Source: Brevibacterium permense
GTDB taxonomy: Bacteria; Actinomycetota; Actinomycetes; Actinomycetales; Brevibacteriaceae
Assembly: GCF_013280495.1 (NCBI RefSeq)
Contig: NZ_JABSSX010000002.1
Location: forward strand, 310,001 to 374,000
DNA: 64,000 nucleotides
Reading direction: 5' to 3'
Within the stretch, counting starts at the first letter, position 1; the number at the start of each line of letters is the position of its first letter. Below, one piece after another: positions 55,946 through 64,000 of this stretch. The translations under genes were made by a program, and so were the position numbers. The notes below the pieces were generated by a model. The model had not been told where the DNA came from. It ran no database searches and saw only the letters and a program-made list of their open reading frames with translations.

Positions 55946-57067
55946 ATGCGTGAACTGATCTTGAACGGAGTCAACGCAGACGGCACACATCTGCTGTTGA
56001 ACGACGAGAACGGGCTTCAGTACCGAGTCGTCCTCGATGAGGCTCTCTTCGCCGCGGTCCGCAGGGACCGCTCCCACCCCAAGTCCGAGACTCCCGTGCG
56101 CCCGAAAGAGATCCAGGCCATGATCCGCGGCGGCATGGACGCCGAGGAGGTCGTGGCCGCCACCGGTGCCGACATCGAATACGTGCGCACCTACGAAGGT
56201 CCGGCGATGGCCGAACGCGAACGCACCGCCTACCTCGCCAGCCGCCATCCCATCTATTCCGATCATGATCCCAACGGTGAGCCGACTCCGCTCGTCGAGC
56301 TGTGTCAGGAACGTCTGGCGATGCGCGACGTCGATATCGAGACGATGGAGTGGGATTCCTGGAAGCAGCAGGACGGCAACTGGTACATCCAGCTCAGCTT
56401 CACCGCCGCTGATCGGGTCCGCACCGCCAGCTGGCATTACTACCGCCGTTCGCTGACCCCGATCGACGACGAGGCGAAGTGGCTCGCCGATTCCGGTCCC
56501 ACCGACACCGGACCGATCCCGAACTACGGCAGCGGTGCCGAACGACAGAGGAACACCGAGGAGGTCGATGTCCTCCCGGCGACCGATCAGTCGTCCGCGT
56601 CGATCGCCGCAGACGGACCGGTGCGCCCCACCGCCGGTTCGGCGCCGTCGCAGCAGGCCCGCGATCATCAGGCCGAGACCGGCCGGATTCTGGAGAACCT
56701 GCGCAAGCGCCGCCACGCCGAGGAGGAGCCGCGGACCCGTCTGCGCGCGGTCACCGAGGACCCCGAGACTCACCCGCAGGGAGCGCACACCGCCCCGGGC
56801 CAGCCCGAAGCCGCCACGGATGACGAAGTCTTCGCCTTCGAGGAGGCGGCTCGGTCTCCCGAGGAGCCGCAGGAGCCGACCGAGAAGGTCGGTGTCTTCG
56901 ACGACGAGAATCAGCTCTCCCTGCTCAATGAGCCCGGAGTGAGCGATCACGACGACCAGTTCAAGGACTCCGCCTCGGCGAAGGATTCGAAGCCGAAGTC
57001 GAAGAAGAACTCGCGCGCCTCGATCCCGAGCTGGGACGAGATCATGTTCGGGTCGAAGCGGGACTGA
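55946..57067 (+). CDS. sepH: Cell-division regulator SepH (DUF3071)
   Basis: A 373-residue protein from ATG 55946 with AAGGAG nine bases upstream; the open frame to 55811 is unsupported. N-terminal DUF3071 domain (MRELILNGVNADGTHLLL, ASRHPIYSDHDP) with a helix-turn-helix-like segment RPKEIQAMIRGGMDAEEVVAATGAD, then a disordered Pro/Glu/Asp-rich middle and the conserved C-terminal SIPSWDEIMFG. In Streptomyces and Mycobacterium, SepH stimulates FtsZ assembly. Monocistronic here. Confidence 0.93.
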   Translation: MRELILNGVNADGTHLLLNDENGLQYRVVLDEALFAAVRRDRSHPKSETPVRPKEIQAMIRGGMDAEEVVAATGADIEYVRTYEGPAMAERERTAYLASRHPIYSDHDPNGEPTPLVELCQERLAMRDVDIETMEWDSWKQQDGNWYIQLSFTAADRVRTASWHYYRRSLTPIDDEAKWLADSGPTDTGPIPNYGSGAERQRNTEEVDVLPATDQSSASIAADGPVRPTAGSAPSQQARDHQAETGRILENLRKRRHAEEEPRTRLRAVTEDPETHPQGAHTAPGQPEAATDDEVFAFEEAARSPEEPQEPTEKVGVFDDENQLSLLNEPGVSDHDDQFKDSASAKDSKPKSKKNSRASIPSWDEIMFGSKRD

Positions 57068-57069
57068 CC

Positions 57070-60000
57070 TCAGACTCTCGAGTGTTCGAGCTCGGGATCG
57101 TGTGAGCCGAGGTCTGCTGCACCCGGTTCGACCGTGCCGAGGTCGACGACCTCGTCGCCGTCCGAGATCAGTCTCCTGTCATGGGTGACCATGACGACAG
57201 TGCAGTTGCCCAGGCTCCCACGCAGATCGTCGATGAGCAGCCGAGCCGTCTCGTCGTCCAAGTGCGCTGTCGGTTCGTCGAGGACGATCACATCGGCTCC
57301 CGTCAGCAGGGTTCTGGCCACCGCCAACCGCTGTCGCTGACCGCCGGAGATCTCCGCTCCGTGGTCGCCGACCCACCGGTCGAGACCCTCGGCGTCGGCC
57401 CAGTCGCTCAGCCCTGCCGCTCTCAGCACGGAGATCATCTCGTCGTCCCCGGGAACCGACCGCCCGGCGAGTGCGAGATTGCCGCGCACGGTGGAGCGGA
57501 AGACGTGTGCCTCCTGAGGGCACCAGGCGATTCGGCCGACGAGGTCCTCGGGTGAGTAGGTGAGCATATCGTGGTCGATCCCGTTCCGGTCACGGGCACG
57601 GTAGCCGCCGGACCAGGGGTCGAGGAACCGCAGGAGCACACTCAGGCTCGTCGTCTTACCGGTTCCGCTGTCACCGCACAGCACGGTCCAACTGCCGCGT
57701 TGAGCTCTCAGGTCCAGTCCTGCGACGACAGCCCGATCGTCCCATCCGACTGTGATCTCATCGAAGTCGAGGGCGTCGACGCCGACGAGCTCGACCGGGC
57801 CAGAGCGGCGCGACAAGTCGTCGCTCTCGCCGGCCGTCGTTCCGGCAGCAGGAGCCTGCACTTCGACGTCGTGCCCCGAGACCTCGGCTTCGCGGTCCGC
57901 ACTGTCTGCATCGGGCAGACAGTCCAGTGCCGATCCCAGGGCGGGCAGCTGGCGGAATGCGTCGAGTGCCGAAGCGAACTCTTCGCCCAGGCCCAAGGCC
58001 ATGAGGGAGAGCACCGCGACGATCTCGATCGGAGCATCCGTGGACACCGCCAGGATCACTGCGGTGGTGAACGTGCTCAGCTGCAGCCACAGTTGGGCGA
58101 GCCCGAAGTTGCGGGCAGAGGCCTTCTGCTTCTTCTCGAGGTCGGCCTCCAAGCTGGCCAACAGGCCGAGGACTGCGGAGTCGACCCGGTTCGTGCGCAG
58201 ATCGTCCTTTGCATGCAGAGCGCGGGTGAGCACGGACAGGATCCGGTTGCGGTCCTCCCTGATTCCGTGCGCCAACCTGCTCTCTGCCCGGATGACGAGA
58301 ATCGGGACGATGACGAGGTTGATGGCGCCCACCAGGACGAACCAACCCAGTGACCTCACGTCGAGAAGTGCCGCAGTGATGCTCACGCCGATGACGACCA
58401 TGGTGGAGACGAAAGGCGGGAACAGAGTCCGGGGCACCAGGTCGCGGACGTCGTCGGCGTCGGCGACCATGGCGCGCAGCGCCGAATCCGAGGTCAGCAG
58501 ACGCCGATCACTCATGCCGACGCGTTCGAAGTGCTCCCACAGCCGTGTGCGCAGTCTCGTGAGCGCGGCGAAGATCGCCGAGTGGAGTCTCAGCCGGCTG
58601 ACATAGAGCAGCACGGAGCGACTGAGCCCGAAGAAGCGCACTCCGACGATGGCGACCATGAGCAGCATGATCGGCGGCTGGTACGAGGCTTCGACGATGA
58701 GCCATGCGGAGACGGCAGTCAGGGCGATGGCGGCGAGGCTGGACGCGCAGGCGGTGAGCGCGGCCACCAGCATAGTCGGGGTGAACAGCGGCAGGCTCGA
58801 GCCCAGTATCGACCAGCGACGTCGCAGTGCAACTGTCCAGGACTCGCTCCGGGAGTCCTGCGTCGAGACATCCGGGTGCCGCTCGACGCCGGACCGATGC
58901 CCGGGCTCGCTGCCCGACCCCGTCCGTTCCGCCCAAGCCGAAGCTTCAGCCCGAGCCTGCGCGGCAGGAGCCTCGGCGGCGTCGGCTCGGGCATGATCCG
59001 CGATCGCGGTCGCCTTTGAGTCCGCTGGTACACCGTTCTCTGCCGCTTCGACGTGCGTCTTCTCAGGGCGGATCTCTGAGTCGGCCAGCGCGCGAACCTG
59101 TTCGTCATGGCTGGCGAGGATCACGCGGTGGGTGGCGGCCGCCTCGGCGATCATGCCGATGACGATGGCGGCATTGGCGGCGTCGAGGTGGGCAGTCGGT
59201 TCGTCGAGGACGAGCAGCTCGGCCCCGTCACCGAGGCGGTGCCGCACTCGCACGAGGGCCAGCCGACGCTGTTGGCCGGGGCTCAGCGCCGCCGTCTGCA
59301 CCCGCAGATCGGTGGGCAGTCCGGCAGCCGACAGCGCCGTCCGAGCTTGGTCGGCGTCGAGACCGAAGAGTGCCAGTTCGGCGCCGATGGTCTCGGCGAA
59401 CATACGTGGAGCCTGCGGCACGTAGGCCGCGCTCACCGGGCCGACAGTGGTGTGTGCATCTGCCGGCAGACTGCCGACCAGCGCGCTGAGCACTGTCGTC
59501 TTGCCGGTTCCGGACCTGCCGCTGATCGTCGTCACTCCCGGCCGGGTGTCGATGTCGCCAGACCACGTGATGAGTGTGCCGTCGGCATAGCGAACCCACT
59601 GGTCCCCCGGACGGCCGGAGTTATCGAGTGCGCGTGACCTCGCAGCCGCCGACAGAGTCCCTGTATCCGCCGACGGCGTCTCCGACAGCAGCGCCCGAGC
59701 TCTCTCCCGAGCCTCACGCCCGTTCTCGCTCGCATGATAGCCGGCCCCGAGTTCTCGCAGGGGGATGAAGCATTCGGGTGCGATGAGCAGAACCAACAGG
59801 CCATCCCCGAGGTCCATCGACCCGTTGACCAGGCGCACACCGATGACCACGGCGACAAGCGCCACGGAGATCGTGGCGATGAGTTCAAGCGCCAGACTGG
59901 AGAGGAACGCGATGCGCAGCGTCGTGAGGTTCGCCTGATGGTAGCGCTCCCCCAGTTCCCGCAGCCGGCGCGCGTGATCGCGTGAACGGCCGAGACCGAT

Positions 60001-60591
60001 GAGGACGGGCAGCCCCTCGGCGAGTTCGGCCAGGTGATCCGACAGCCGCTCCAGAGCAGCCATGGTCTCCGAGGTCGACTCTGCCGTGTAGCGGCCGATG
60101 AGCACCATGAACATCGGCACCAACGGCAGGCAGACCGCGATGATGACCGCCGAGAGGACATCGCTGAAGACGATGCGCACCAGCAGTACGATGGGCACCA
60201 CCGCGGCCGCGGTCAGCGCCGGCACCACCGTGGTGAAGTAGTCGTCGAGATCGTCGATTCCGCGGGTGACCGTGACCGCCGCATTCGTCCGCGGGCGTCC
60301 CCGGCCGCGCAGCAGACCGGAGAGGATCGAGCGCCGCAGACCCTGTTTCGAAACGGCTGCCAGGCTGGTGCCCAGACTGCGGTCGAGCCAGAGACCGCCG
60401 CCGCGCAGCAGCGCACCGAGGGCTCCGAGGACCATCCACAGTCCGGGCGCGCTGTGGCCGATGATGGCTCTCACCAGGGCTTCGGCGATGAGCACGATTC
60501 CCACCGACCGGCACAGGGCGGAGAGCACGGACAGCGCCAACCCCCGCCGACCGGTCGGCAGCTCGAACAGGATCGACAGGGGCGAGCTCAC
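57070..60591 (-). CDS. cydDC: CydD-CydC fused heterodimeric ABC exporter
   Basis: A 1173-residue fusion of two half-transporters from GTG 60591, which overlaps the cydB stop by four bases; the open frame upstream is a shadow inside cydB. Half 1 (CydD-like) has six membrane helices, then Walker A GRSGTGKTT (Lys364), signature LSPGQQRR and Walker B LLVLDEPTAHLD. A charged linker of about 100 residues follows. Half 2 (CydC-like) has Walker A GDSGTGKTT (Lys979), signature ISGGQRQRLA and VIVLDEPTAHLD. CydDC exports thiols (glutathione/cysteine in E. coli) and is needed to assemble cytochrome bd. Fusion in a single gene is common in actinobacteria. Confidence 0.94.
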   Translation of the reverse strand: MSSPLSILFELPTGRRGLALSVLSALCRSVGIVLIAEALVRAIIGHSAPGLWMVLGALGALLRGGGLWLDRSLGTSLAAVSKQGLRRSILSGLLRGRGRPRTNAAVTVTRGIDDLDDYFTTVVPALTAAAVVPIVLLVRIVFSDVLSAVIIAVCLPLVPMFMVLIGRYTAESTSETMAALERLSDHLAELAEGLPVLIGLGRSRDHARRLRELGERYHQANLTTLRIAFLSSLALELIATISVALVAVVIGVRLVNGSMDLGDGLLVLLIAPECFIPLRELGAGYHASENGREARERARALLSETPSADTGTLSAAARSRALDNSGRPGDQWVRYADGTLITWSGDIDTRPGVTTISGRSGTGKTTVLSALVGSLPADAHTTVGPVSAAYVPQAPRMFAETIGAELALFGLDADQARTALSAAGLPTDLRVQTAALSPGQQRRLALVRVRHRLGDGAELLVLDEPTAHLDAANAAIVIGMIAEAAATHRVILASHDEQVRALADSEIRPEKTHVEAAENGVPADSKATAIADHARADAAEAPAAQARAEASAWAERTGSGSEPGHRSGVERHPDVSTQDSRSESWTVALRRRWSILGSSLPLFTPTMLVAALTACASSLAAIALTAVSAWLIVEASYQPPIMLLMVAIVGVRFFGLSRSVLLYVSRLRLHSAIFAALTRLRTRLWEHFERVGMSDRRLLTSDSALRAMVADADDVRDLVPRTLFPPFVSTMVVIGVSITAALLDVRSLGWFVLVGAINLVIVPILVIRAESRLAHGIREDRNRILSVLTRALHAKDDLRTNRVDSAVLGLLASLEADLEKKQKASARNFGLAQLWLQLSTFTTAVILAVSTDAPIEIVAVLSLMALGLGEEFASALDAFRQLPALGSALDCLPDADSADREAEVSGHDVEVQAPAAGTTAGESDDLSRRSGPVELVGVDALDFDEITVGWDDRAVVAGLDLRAQRGSWTVLCGDSGTGKTTSLSVLLRFLDPWSGGYRARDRNGIDHDMLTYSPEDLVGRIAWCPQEAHVFRSTVRGNLALAGRSVPGDDEMISVLRAAGLSDWADAEGLDRWVGDHGAEISGGQRQRLAVARTLLTGADVIVLDEPTAHLDDETARLLIDDLRGSLGNCTVVMVTHDRRLISDGDEVVDLGTVEPGAADLGSHDPELEHSRV

Positions 60592-61610
60592 GATCGGATC
60601 GCCACCGGCAGCTTGTGAGCTTCGGGGATGTGGGTCTCGGCGATGCGGGCGAGGAACATCCGGTAGCTGAAGATCTGGTAGGCGATGATGATCGGCAGGA
60701 TCACGATCGTCACGATGAGCATGACGTTCAAGGTGTAGTCCGACGAGGATGCCGCAGCGATCGTCAGCGAGTTCGCGGGGTCGATCGTCGAGGGCAGGAC
60801 ATTCGGGAAGACACCGGCGAAGACCGCGGCCAGACCAGCGATGAGGTAGATCCCGTGCAGGATGAAGGCGCGCTTCTCGGCACCGGCGCGGACCGCGACG
60901 AACGCGAAGATGAGAGCGGCGATCGCGATGAGCACCGGAACGACGAGCCAGGTCCGCTGGGTGATCGAGAAGGCGAACCAGATGAGGAACGGAATCGCGG
61001 CCGGCAGCATGATCCGACCGGCCCAGCGCCGCGACCGCGCCCGGACCTCGCCCTGGGTCTTGAGACCGAGGAAGATGAGCCCGTGGGCCAGGGAGAAGCC
61101 GAGGCCGCCGAGTCCGCCGACAAGCGCAGGCCATGACATCCAGGCGAAGGCACCGCCGATCATGTCGCCATGATCATTGAGCGGCAGCCCGATGGTCGTG
61201 AGTGCGAGCATCGCACCGATGCAGAAGGCTGTTCCGGCCGATCCCACGGCCAGGGCCCAGGTCCAGAAGGCCTTCCACTTCTCCGAGTGCCCCTTTCCGC
61301 GGTATTCGATGGCCACGGCGCGGAAGATCAGCGCGAGCAGGCAGACGGTCAGTGGAATGTAGAGCGCGGAGAACAGTGAGGCGTACCAGTGCGGGAAGGC
61401 CGCGAACATCGCTCCGGCGGCGGTGATCAGCCAGACCTCGTTGCCTTCCCAGACCGGACCGATCGAGTTGAGCAGAACGCGCTTGCCGCGTTCGCTGCGG
61501 CTGAGGAAGGGCATCATCATGCCCACCCCGAGGTCGAAGCCGTCGAGGAACAGGTATCCCATCCAGAGCACGACGATGAGGACGAACCAGATTGTGGCGA
61601 GGATTTCCAT
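60588..61610 (-). CDS. cydB: Cytochrome bd ubiquinol/menaquinol oxidase subunit II
   Basis: A 340-residue protein of about eight to nine helices. Motifs FLDGFDLGVGMMMPFL and GPVWEGNEVWLITAAGAMFAAFP are diagnostic of CydB. With CydA it forms the high-affinity bd oxidase that reduces O2 from menaquinol. It starts 12 bp after cydA and overlaps cydDC. Confidence 0.96.
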   Translation of the reverse strand: MEILATIWFVLIVVLWMGYLFLDGFDLGVGMMMPFLSRSERGKRVLLNSIGPVWEGNEVWLITAAGAMFAAFPHWYASLFSALYIPLTVCLLALIFRAVAIEYRGKGHSEKWKAFWTWALAVGSAGTAFCIGAMLALTTIGLPLNDHGDMIGGAFAWMSWPALVGGLGGLGFSLAHGLIFLGLKTQGEVRARSRRWAGRIMLPAAIPFLIWFAFSITQRTWLVVPVLIAIAALIFAFVAVRAGAEKRAFILHGIYLIAGLAAVFAGVFPNVLPSTIDPANSLTIAAASSSDYTLNVMLIVTIVILPIIIAYQIFSYRMFLARIAETHIPEAHKLPVAIRS

Positions 61611-61622
61611 CGTGACCTTCCC

Positions 61623-63194
61623 TCAGTACGCGAACGACAGGACGTCGTCGCCGTTGTCGGTGATCGTGGGTTTCGTATTCGTCTGGTCGAGTTCGGGCAT
61701 CGCCGAGGCGACTCCCCCCTTGACGTACTTCGTGATCAGCCGCAGTTCGACGACCATCAGAATTCCGTAGACGGAGGTGAGACTGATCAGTGAGAACAGC
61801 AGCATCGCCGGTGTCACCTCGGGTGACAGCGCCGCCTGGGTGTACATGTACACTCCGTCGAGCTGAGCCGGGTTCGGTGCGACGACGAAGGGCTGGCGTC
61901 CCATTTCGGTGAAGATCCATCCTGCCGAGTTCGCCAGGAACGGCGCCGTGATGGCCAGGACGAATCCGCGGCTGAGCCATTTCGACTCGGGCACCGTGCC
62001 CTTACGGGCCAGCCACAGCCCGATGACGCAGACGCCGGCGGCCAGAACGCCGAACCCGATCATCATGCGGAAGCCCCAGTAGGTGACGATCATGATCGGC
62101 TGGTAGTCGATGGGTTCGCCGGCGTGGTCGCCGTACCGCGGGTCGTCGGGGATATGGGTGCCGTAGCGCTCCTGGTATTCAGGCAGCAGCGTCGTCACTC
62201 CGTGGACCGGGGTATCGAAGTCGCCGTTGGCCAGGAAGGACAGCAGACCGGGGATCTCGAAGATGTTCTGCACTCCGTCGCAGTCGTTCGACGACGGATC
62301 GGCGATCGTGAGGACGGAGAATTGGGTGCCGTCGTGGCAGGCCGCCTCGGCGGAGGCCATCTTCATGGGCTGCTGATCGAACATCAGCTTGGCTTGGACG
62401 TCGCCGGTGATCGAAACGCCGGCGAAGGCGAGGACGCCGACGATCGCGCCGATGCGCAGGGACTTGATCCACACCGCATGATCCGTCTTGTCCCGCCCGG
62501 GAAGCTCCTTCGAAGAGCCCACGACGACCTTGCCGTCGGCACCGACGGTGTCGATTCCGGCCTTGCGCCGGTGGTAGAGGTGGTACCAGGAGATGCCGAG
62601 GAGGAAGGATCCGCCCACTGCCAGGGCGCCGAAGATCGTGTGCGTGAAGGCGGCGACGGCGGTGTTGTTGCCGAGGACCGCCCAGACGTCGGTCATCACG
62701 GGCCGACCGTCGACCATCTCGACGCCGACGGGGTGCTGCATCCAGGAATTCGCGACGATGATGAAGTAGGCCGAGATCCATGTGCCGATGACGGCGAGCC
62801 ACAGCGAGCCGAGATGAACCGCGCGAGGCAGTCGGCCCCAACCGAAGATCCACAGGCCGAGGAACGTCGATTCGAGGAAGAATGCCAGCAGAGCCTCAAG
62901 CGCAAGGGGTGCGCCGAAGACGTCGCCGACGAAGCGGGAGTATTCGCTCCAAGCCATGCCGAATTGGAATTCCTGGACCAGTCCGGTAGCCACGCCCATG
63001 ATGAAGTTGATGAGGAAGAGCTTGCCGAAGAACTTCGTGCTCCGCAGGTACACCTCGTTGCCGGTGCGATGATAGATCGTCTGCAGGACCGCCACGAGCA
63101 TGCCGAGTCCCAGGGTCAACGGCACCATCCAGAAGTGGTAGACCGTTGTGATTCCGAATTGCCACCGTCCGATGAGGACCGGGTCCAGCTCCAT
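61623..63194 (-). CDS. cydA: Cytochrome bd oxidase subunit I
   Basis: A 523-residue protein. Its N-terminus GRWQFGITTVYHFWMVPLTLG holds His20, the axial ligand of the high-spin haem, and EFQFGMAWSEYSRFVGDVFGAPLA contains the conserved Glu of the proton channel. The GRQPFVV motif is present late in the protein. The Q-loop is short, as in Gram-positive CydA. First gene of cydA-cydB-cydDC; two tandem BlaI-like boxes lie just upstream of the start. Confidence 0.96.
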   Translation of the reverse strand: MELDPVLIGRWQFGITTVYHFWMVPLTLGLGMLVAVLQTIYHRTGNEVYLRSTKFFGKLFLINFIMGVATGLVQEFQFGMAWSEYSRFVGDVFGAPLALEALLAFFLESTFLGLWIFGWGRLPRAVHLGSLWLAVIGTWISAYFIIVANSWMQHPVGVEMVDGRPVMTDVWAVLGNNTAVAAFTHTIFGALAVGGSFLLGISWYHLYHRRKAGIDTVGADGKVVVGSSKELPGRDKTDHAVWIKSLRIGAIVGVLAFAGVSITGDVQAKLMFDQQPMKMASAEAACHDGTQFSVLTIADPSSNDCDGVQNIFEIPGLLSFLANGDFDTPVHGVTTLLPEYQERYGTHIPDDPRYGDHAGEPIDYQPIMIVTYWGFRMMIGFGVLAAGVCVIGLWLARKGTVPESKWLSRGFVLAITAPFLANSAGWIFTEMGRQPFVVAPNPAQLDGVYMYTQAALSPEVTPAMLLFSLISLTSVYGILMVVELRLITKYVKGGVASAMPELDQTNTKPTITDNGDDVLSFAY

Positions 63195-63227
63195 GGATGC
63201 TCCATTCAGGTTTCACGCAAGCAATGT

Positions 63228-63244
63228 TTCTACGTCTCGTAGAA
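63228..63244. promoter_or_regulatory. BlaI-like operator 1 upstream of cydA
   Basis: TTCTAC-GTCTC-GTAGAA, a perfect 17-bp interrupted palindrome 33 bases before the cydA start. Confidence 0.8.
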
Positions 63245-63261
63245 TTCTACAGTCCGTAGAA
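63245..63261. promoter_or_regulatory. BlaI-like operator 2 upstream of cydA
   Basis: TTCTAC-AGTCC-GTAGAA, directly abutting operator 1. The ACAGTCCGT centre resembles the TACAN-TGTA core bound by BlaI/MecI-type repressors. Confidence 0.8.
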
Positions 63262-63372
63262 GCAGTGCCCGAGTGGTTTCATCATTCAAGACTCCCGGTT
63301 CCAAGTATGCGCTCGGGCAAGCTCCCCTGACCAGAGCCGCCCCTCTGCCGATGCGCACGCGTCTATGTGGAA

Positions 63373-63389
63373 TTCGACAGACTGTAGAG
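63373..63389. promoter_or_regulatory. BlaI-like operator 3 upstream of blaI
   Basis: TTCGAC-AGACT-GTAGAG, the same layout with one change per arm. TATACT at 63391-63396 directly after it is a good -10, so the site would give autorepression of blaI. Confidence 0.75.
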
Positions 63390-63437
63390 ATATACTGGGG
63401 CGATCAGACCGGCAAAGAAATTGAGGGCGAAAGAACT

Positions 63438-63800
63438 GTGGGAACACTGGGTGAACTCGAACGCAGCGTCATGGACGCCATCTGGGTCCACGACGACGGG
63501 TTGAGCGCCGCCGAACTCCGCGAAGTCCTCTCGGATCGCGAGCTCGCGCTGACAACGGTCCATACCGTCCTGTCTCGACTCGAGAAGAAGGGCTTCGTCA
63601 CTCGCGATCGCAGCATCCGTCCGCATCGCTACGTCGCGGTATCGACACGTGAAGACCACGTGGCGGAGCTGATGACCGAGATGCTGTCTCAGGCACCGGA
63701 TCGTCAGGCTGTCCTCGCTCGCTTCCTCGGCACCGTCTCTGAGGCCGACACCAAGGCGCTGCGCAATCTGCTCGGGCGCAATCACTCGACGCAGTCCTGA
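63438..63800 (+). CDS. blaI: BlaI/MecI-family transcriptional repressor
   Basis: A 120-residue winged-helix protein from GTG 63438. Motifs LGELERSVMDAIWVHDDGLSAAELREVL, TTVHTVLSRLEKKGFVTRDR (recognition helix and wing) and RPHRYVAVSTREDHVAELM are typical of the family. It acts as a dimer that blocks transcription until cleaved by its partner peptidase. The partner M56 gene follows after 18 bp. Its position opposite cydA and the shared operators point to control of the bd oxidase. Confidence 0.92.
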   Translation: MGTLGELERSVMDAIWVHDDGLSAAELREVLSDRELALTTVHTVLSRLEKKGFVTRDRSIRPHRYVAVSTREDHVAELMTEMLSQAPDRQAVLARFLGTVSEADTKALRNLLGRNHSTQS

Positions 63801-63818
63801 CCCAGGCCGGTCACCTCA

Positions 63819-64000
63819 ATGACCATCGTGGGAATCGTTCTGGCTGTGCTGGCTTTTCTGCTGGCATGGCCTATTCCTGCGGCACTCGCGCGTTTCCGCG
63901 GTGACCCGATCTCCGAGGTCGTCCTCTGGCAGGCAGTCGGACTCTCCGGAGGCCTCTCCCTCATCGGCGCCGCCCTCGCCTTCGCGGTCGCCCCGGGAAC
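63819..64000 (+). CDS. M56 (BlaR1-like) membrane peptidase, N-terminal fragment
   Basis: ATG 63819 opens a frame that runs off the right edge (60 codons visible). The start is hydrophobic (TIVGIVLAVLAFLLAWPIPAALARF), then a second membrane segment begins (LWQAVGLSGGLSLIGAALAFAV). This is the N-terminal pattern of actinobacterial M56 peptidases located after blaI. The HExxH zinc motif would lie beyond the window, so assignment rests on context. Confidence 0.75.
   Translation, partial: MTIVGIVLAVLAFLLAWPIPAALARFRGDPISEVVLWQAVGLSGGLSLIGAALAFAVAPG

Noticed and set aside
60592..61134. N-terminal extension of the cydDC frame (1354-codon open frame)
   Set aside because: It runs antisense-phase through cydB, is Arg/Pro-rich, and the GTG overlapping the cydB stop gives the normal CydD start.

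Overview
The window is high-GC DNA from an actinobacterium. It has GTG starts, ATGA/GTGA gene overlaps and actinobacterial marker genes (sepH/DUF3071, DUF3000, DUF3710, DUF3093, DUF4193, a fused cydDC, and the coproporphyrin-type haem genes hemE-hemY-hemQ plus an Fe-S-type ferrochelatase). A Brevibacterium-like member of the Micrococcales is my best guess, but the genus is inference. No rRNA, tRNA, CRISPR array or intact transposase/integrase was recognised.

Layout. (1) 1-8.1 kb: secreted PGRP-type amidase (cut by the left edge), DUF817 membrane protein, penicillin-acylase family protein, alpha/beta hydrolase, msrB, ElaA-like acetyltransferase, and an OhrR-like MarR regulator with two palindromic operators. 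(2) 8.2-15.3 kb: hemE-hemY-hemQ operon, DUF3000, RNase D and dxs. (3) 15.4-16.0 kb: a gene-free stretch with a repeated palindromic element, then a 5'-truncated MFS drug exporter. (4) 17.6-27.9 kb: copper block with multicopper oxidase, DUF6153 protein, copZ, a membrane-anchored copper-island protein, copA (CPC ATPase), YHS protein, DUF1541 lipoprotein, copB (CPH ATPase), csoR and cueP. Four 17-bp CsoR-like boxes lie in its promoters. (5) 28.1-39.8 kb: arsenic/cadmium block with acr3, an arsR-arsC fusion, arsC, three ArsO-like flavoproteins, a small Cys-rich zinc protein, a second ArsC-like protein with an altered P-loop, cmtR with a P1B ATPase and a thioredoxin-fold partner, an MFS exporter and arsR. 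Four copies of an ATTGA-N6-TCGAT box tie three of its promoter regions together. (6) 40.0-42.8 kb: two unusual accessory genes, a zinc-ribbon protein of unknown function and an Abi_2/HEPN protein with a C-terminal domain resembling MbcA/ParS antitoxins. (7) 43.2-57.1 kb: aconitase, TrmA-like methyltransferase, APC permease, paired trkA genes, OB-fold protein, DUF3710, dut, DUF3093, DUF4193, ferrochelatase and sepH. (8) 57.1-64 kb: cydA-cydB-cydDC (bd oxidase and its assembly exporter), divergent from blaI and an M56 peptidase gene cut by the right edge.

How it fits together. From memory, regions 2 and 7 follow the gene order of the hemQ...dxs...trmA-like-ceoBC-dut neighbourhood of Mycobacterium. 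The roughly 27 kb between dxs and acn therefore looks like a metal-resistance island with a defence or toxin cargo at its right end. In the copper block, CsoR probably responds to Cu(I) and releases copZ/copA, the oxidase and the lipoprotein/copB unit. In the arsenic block, ArsR-type repressors control efflux, arsenate reduction and flavoprotein oxidation. At the right end, three matching TTCTAC-N5-GTAGAA boxes suggest that the BlaI-type repressor controls the bd oxidase operon as well as itself.
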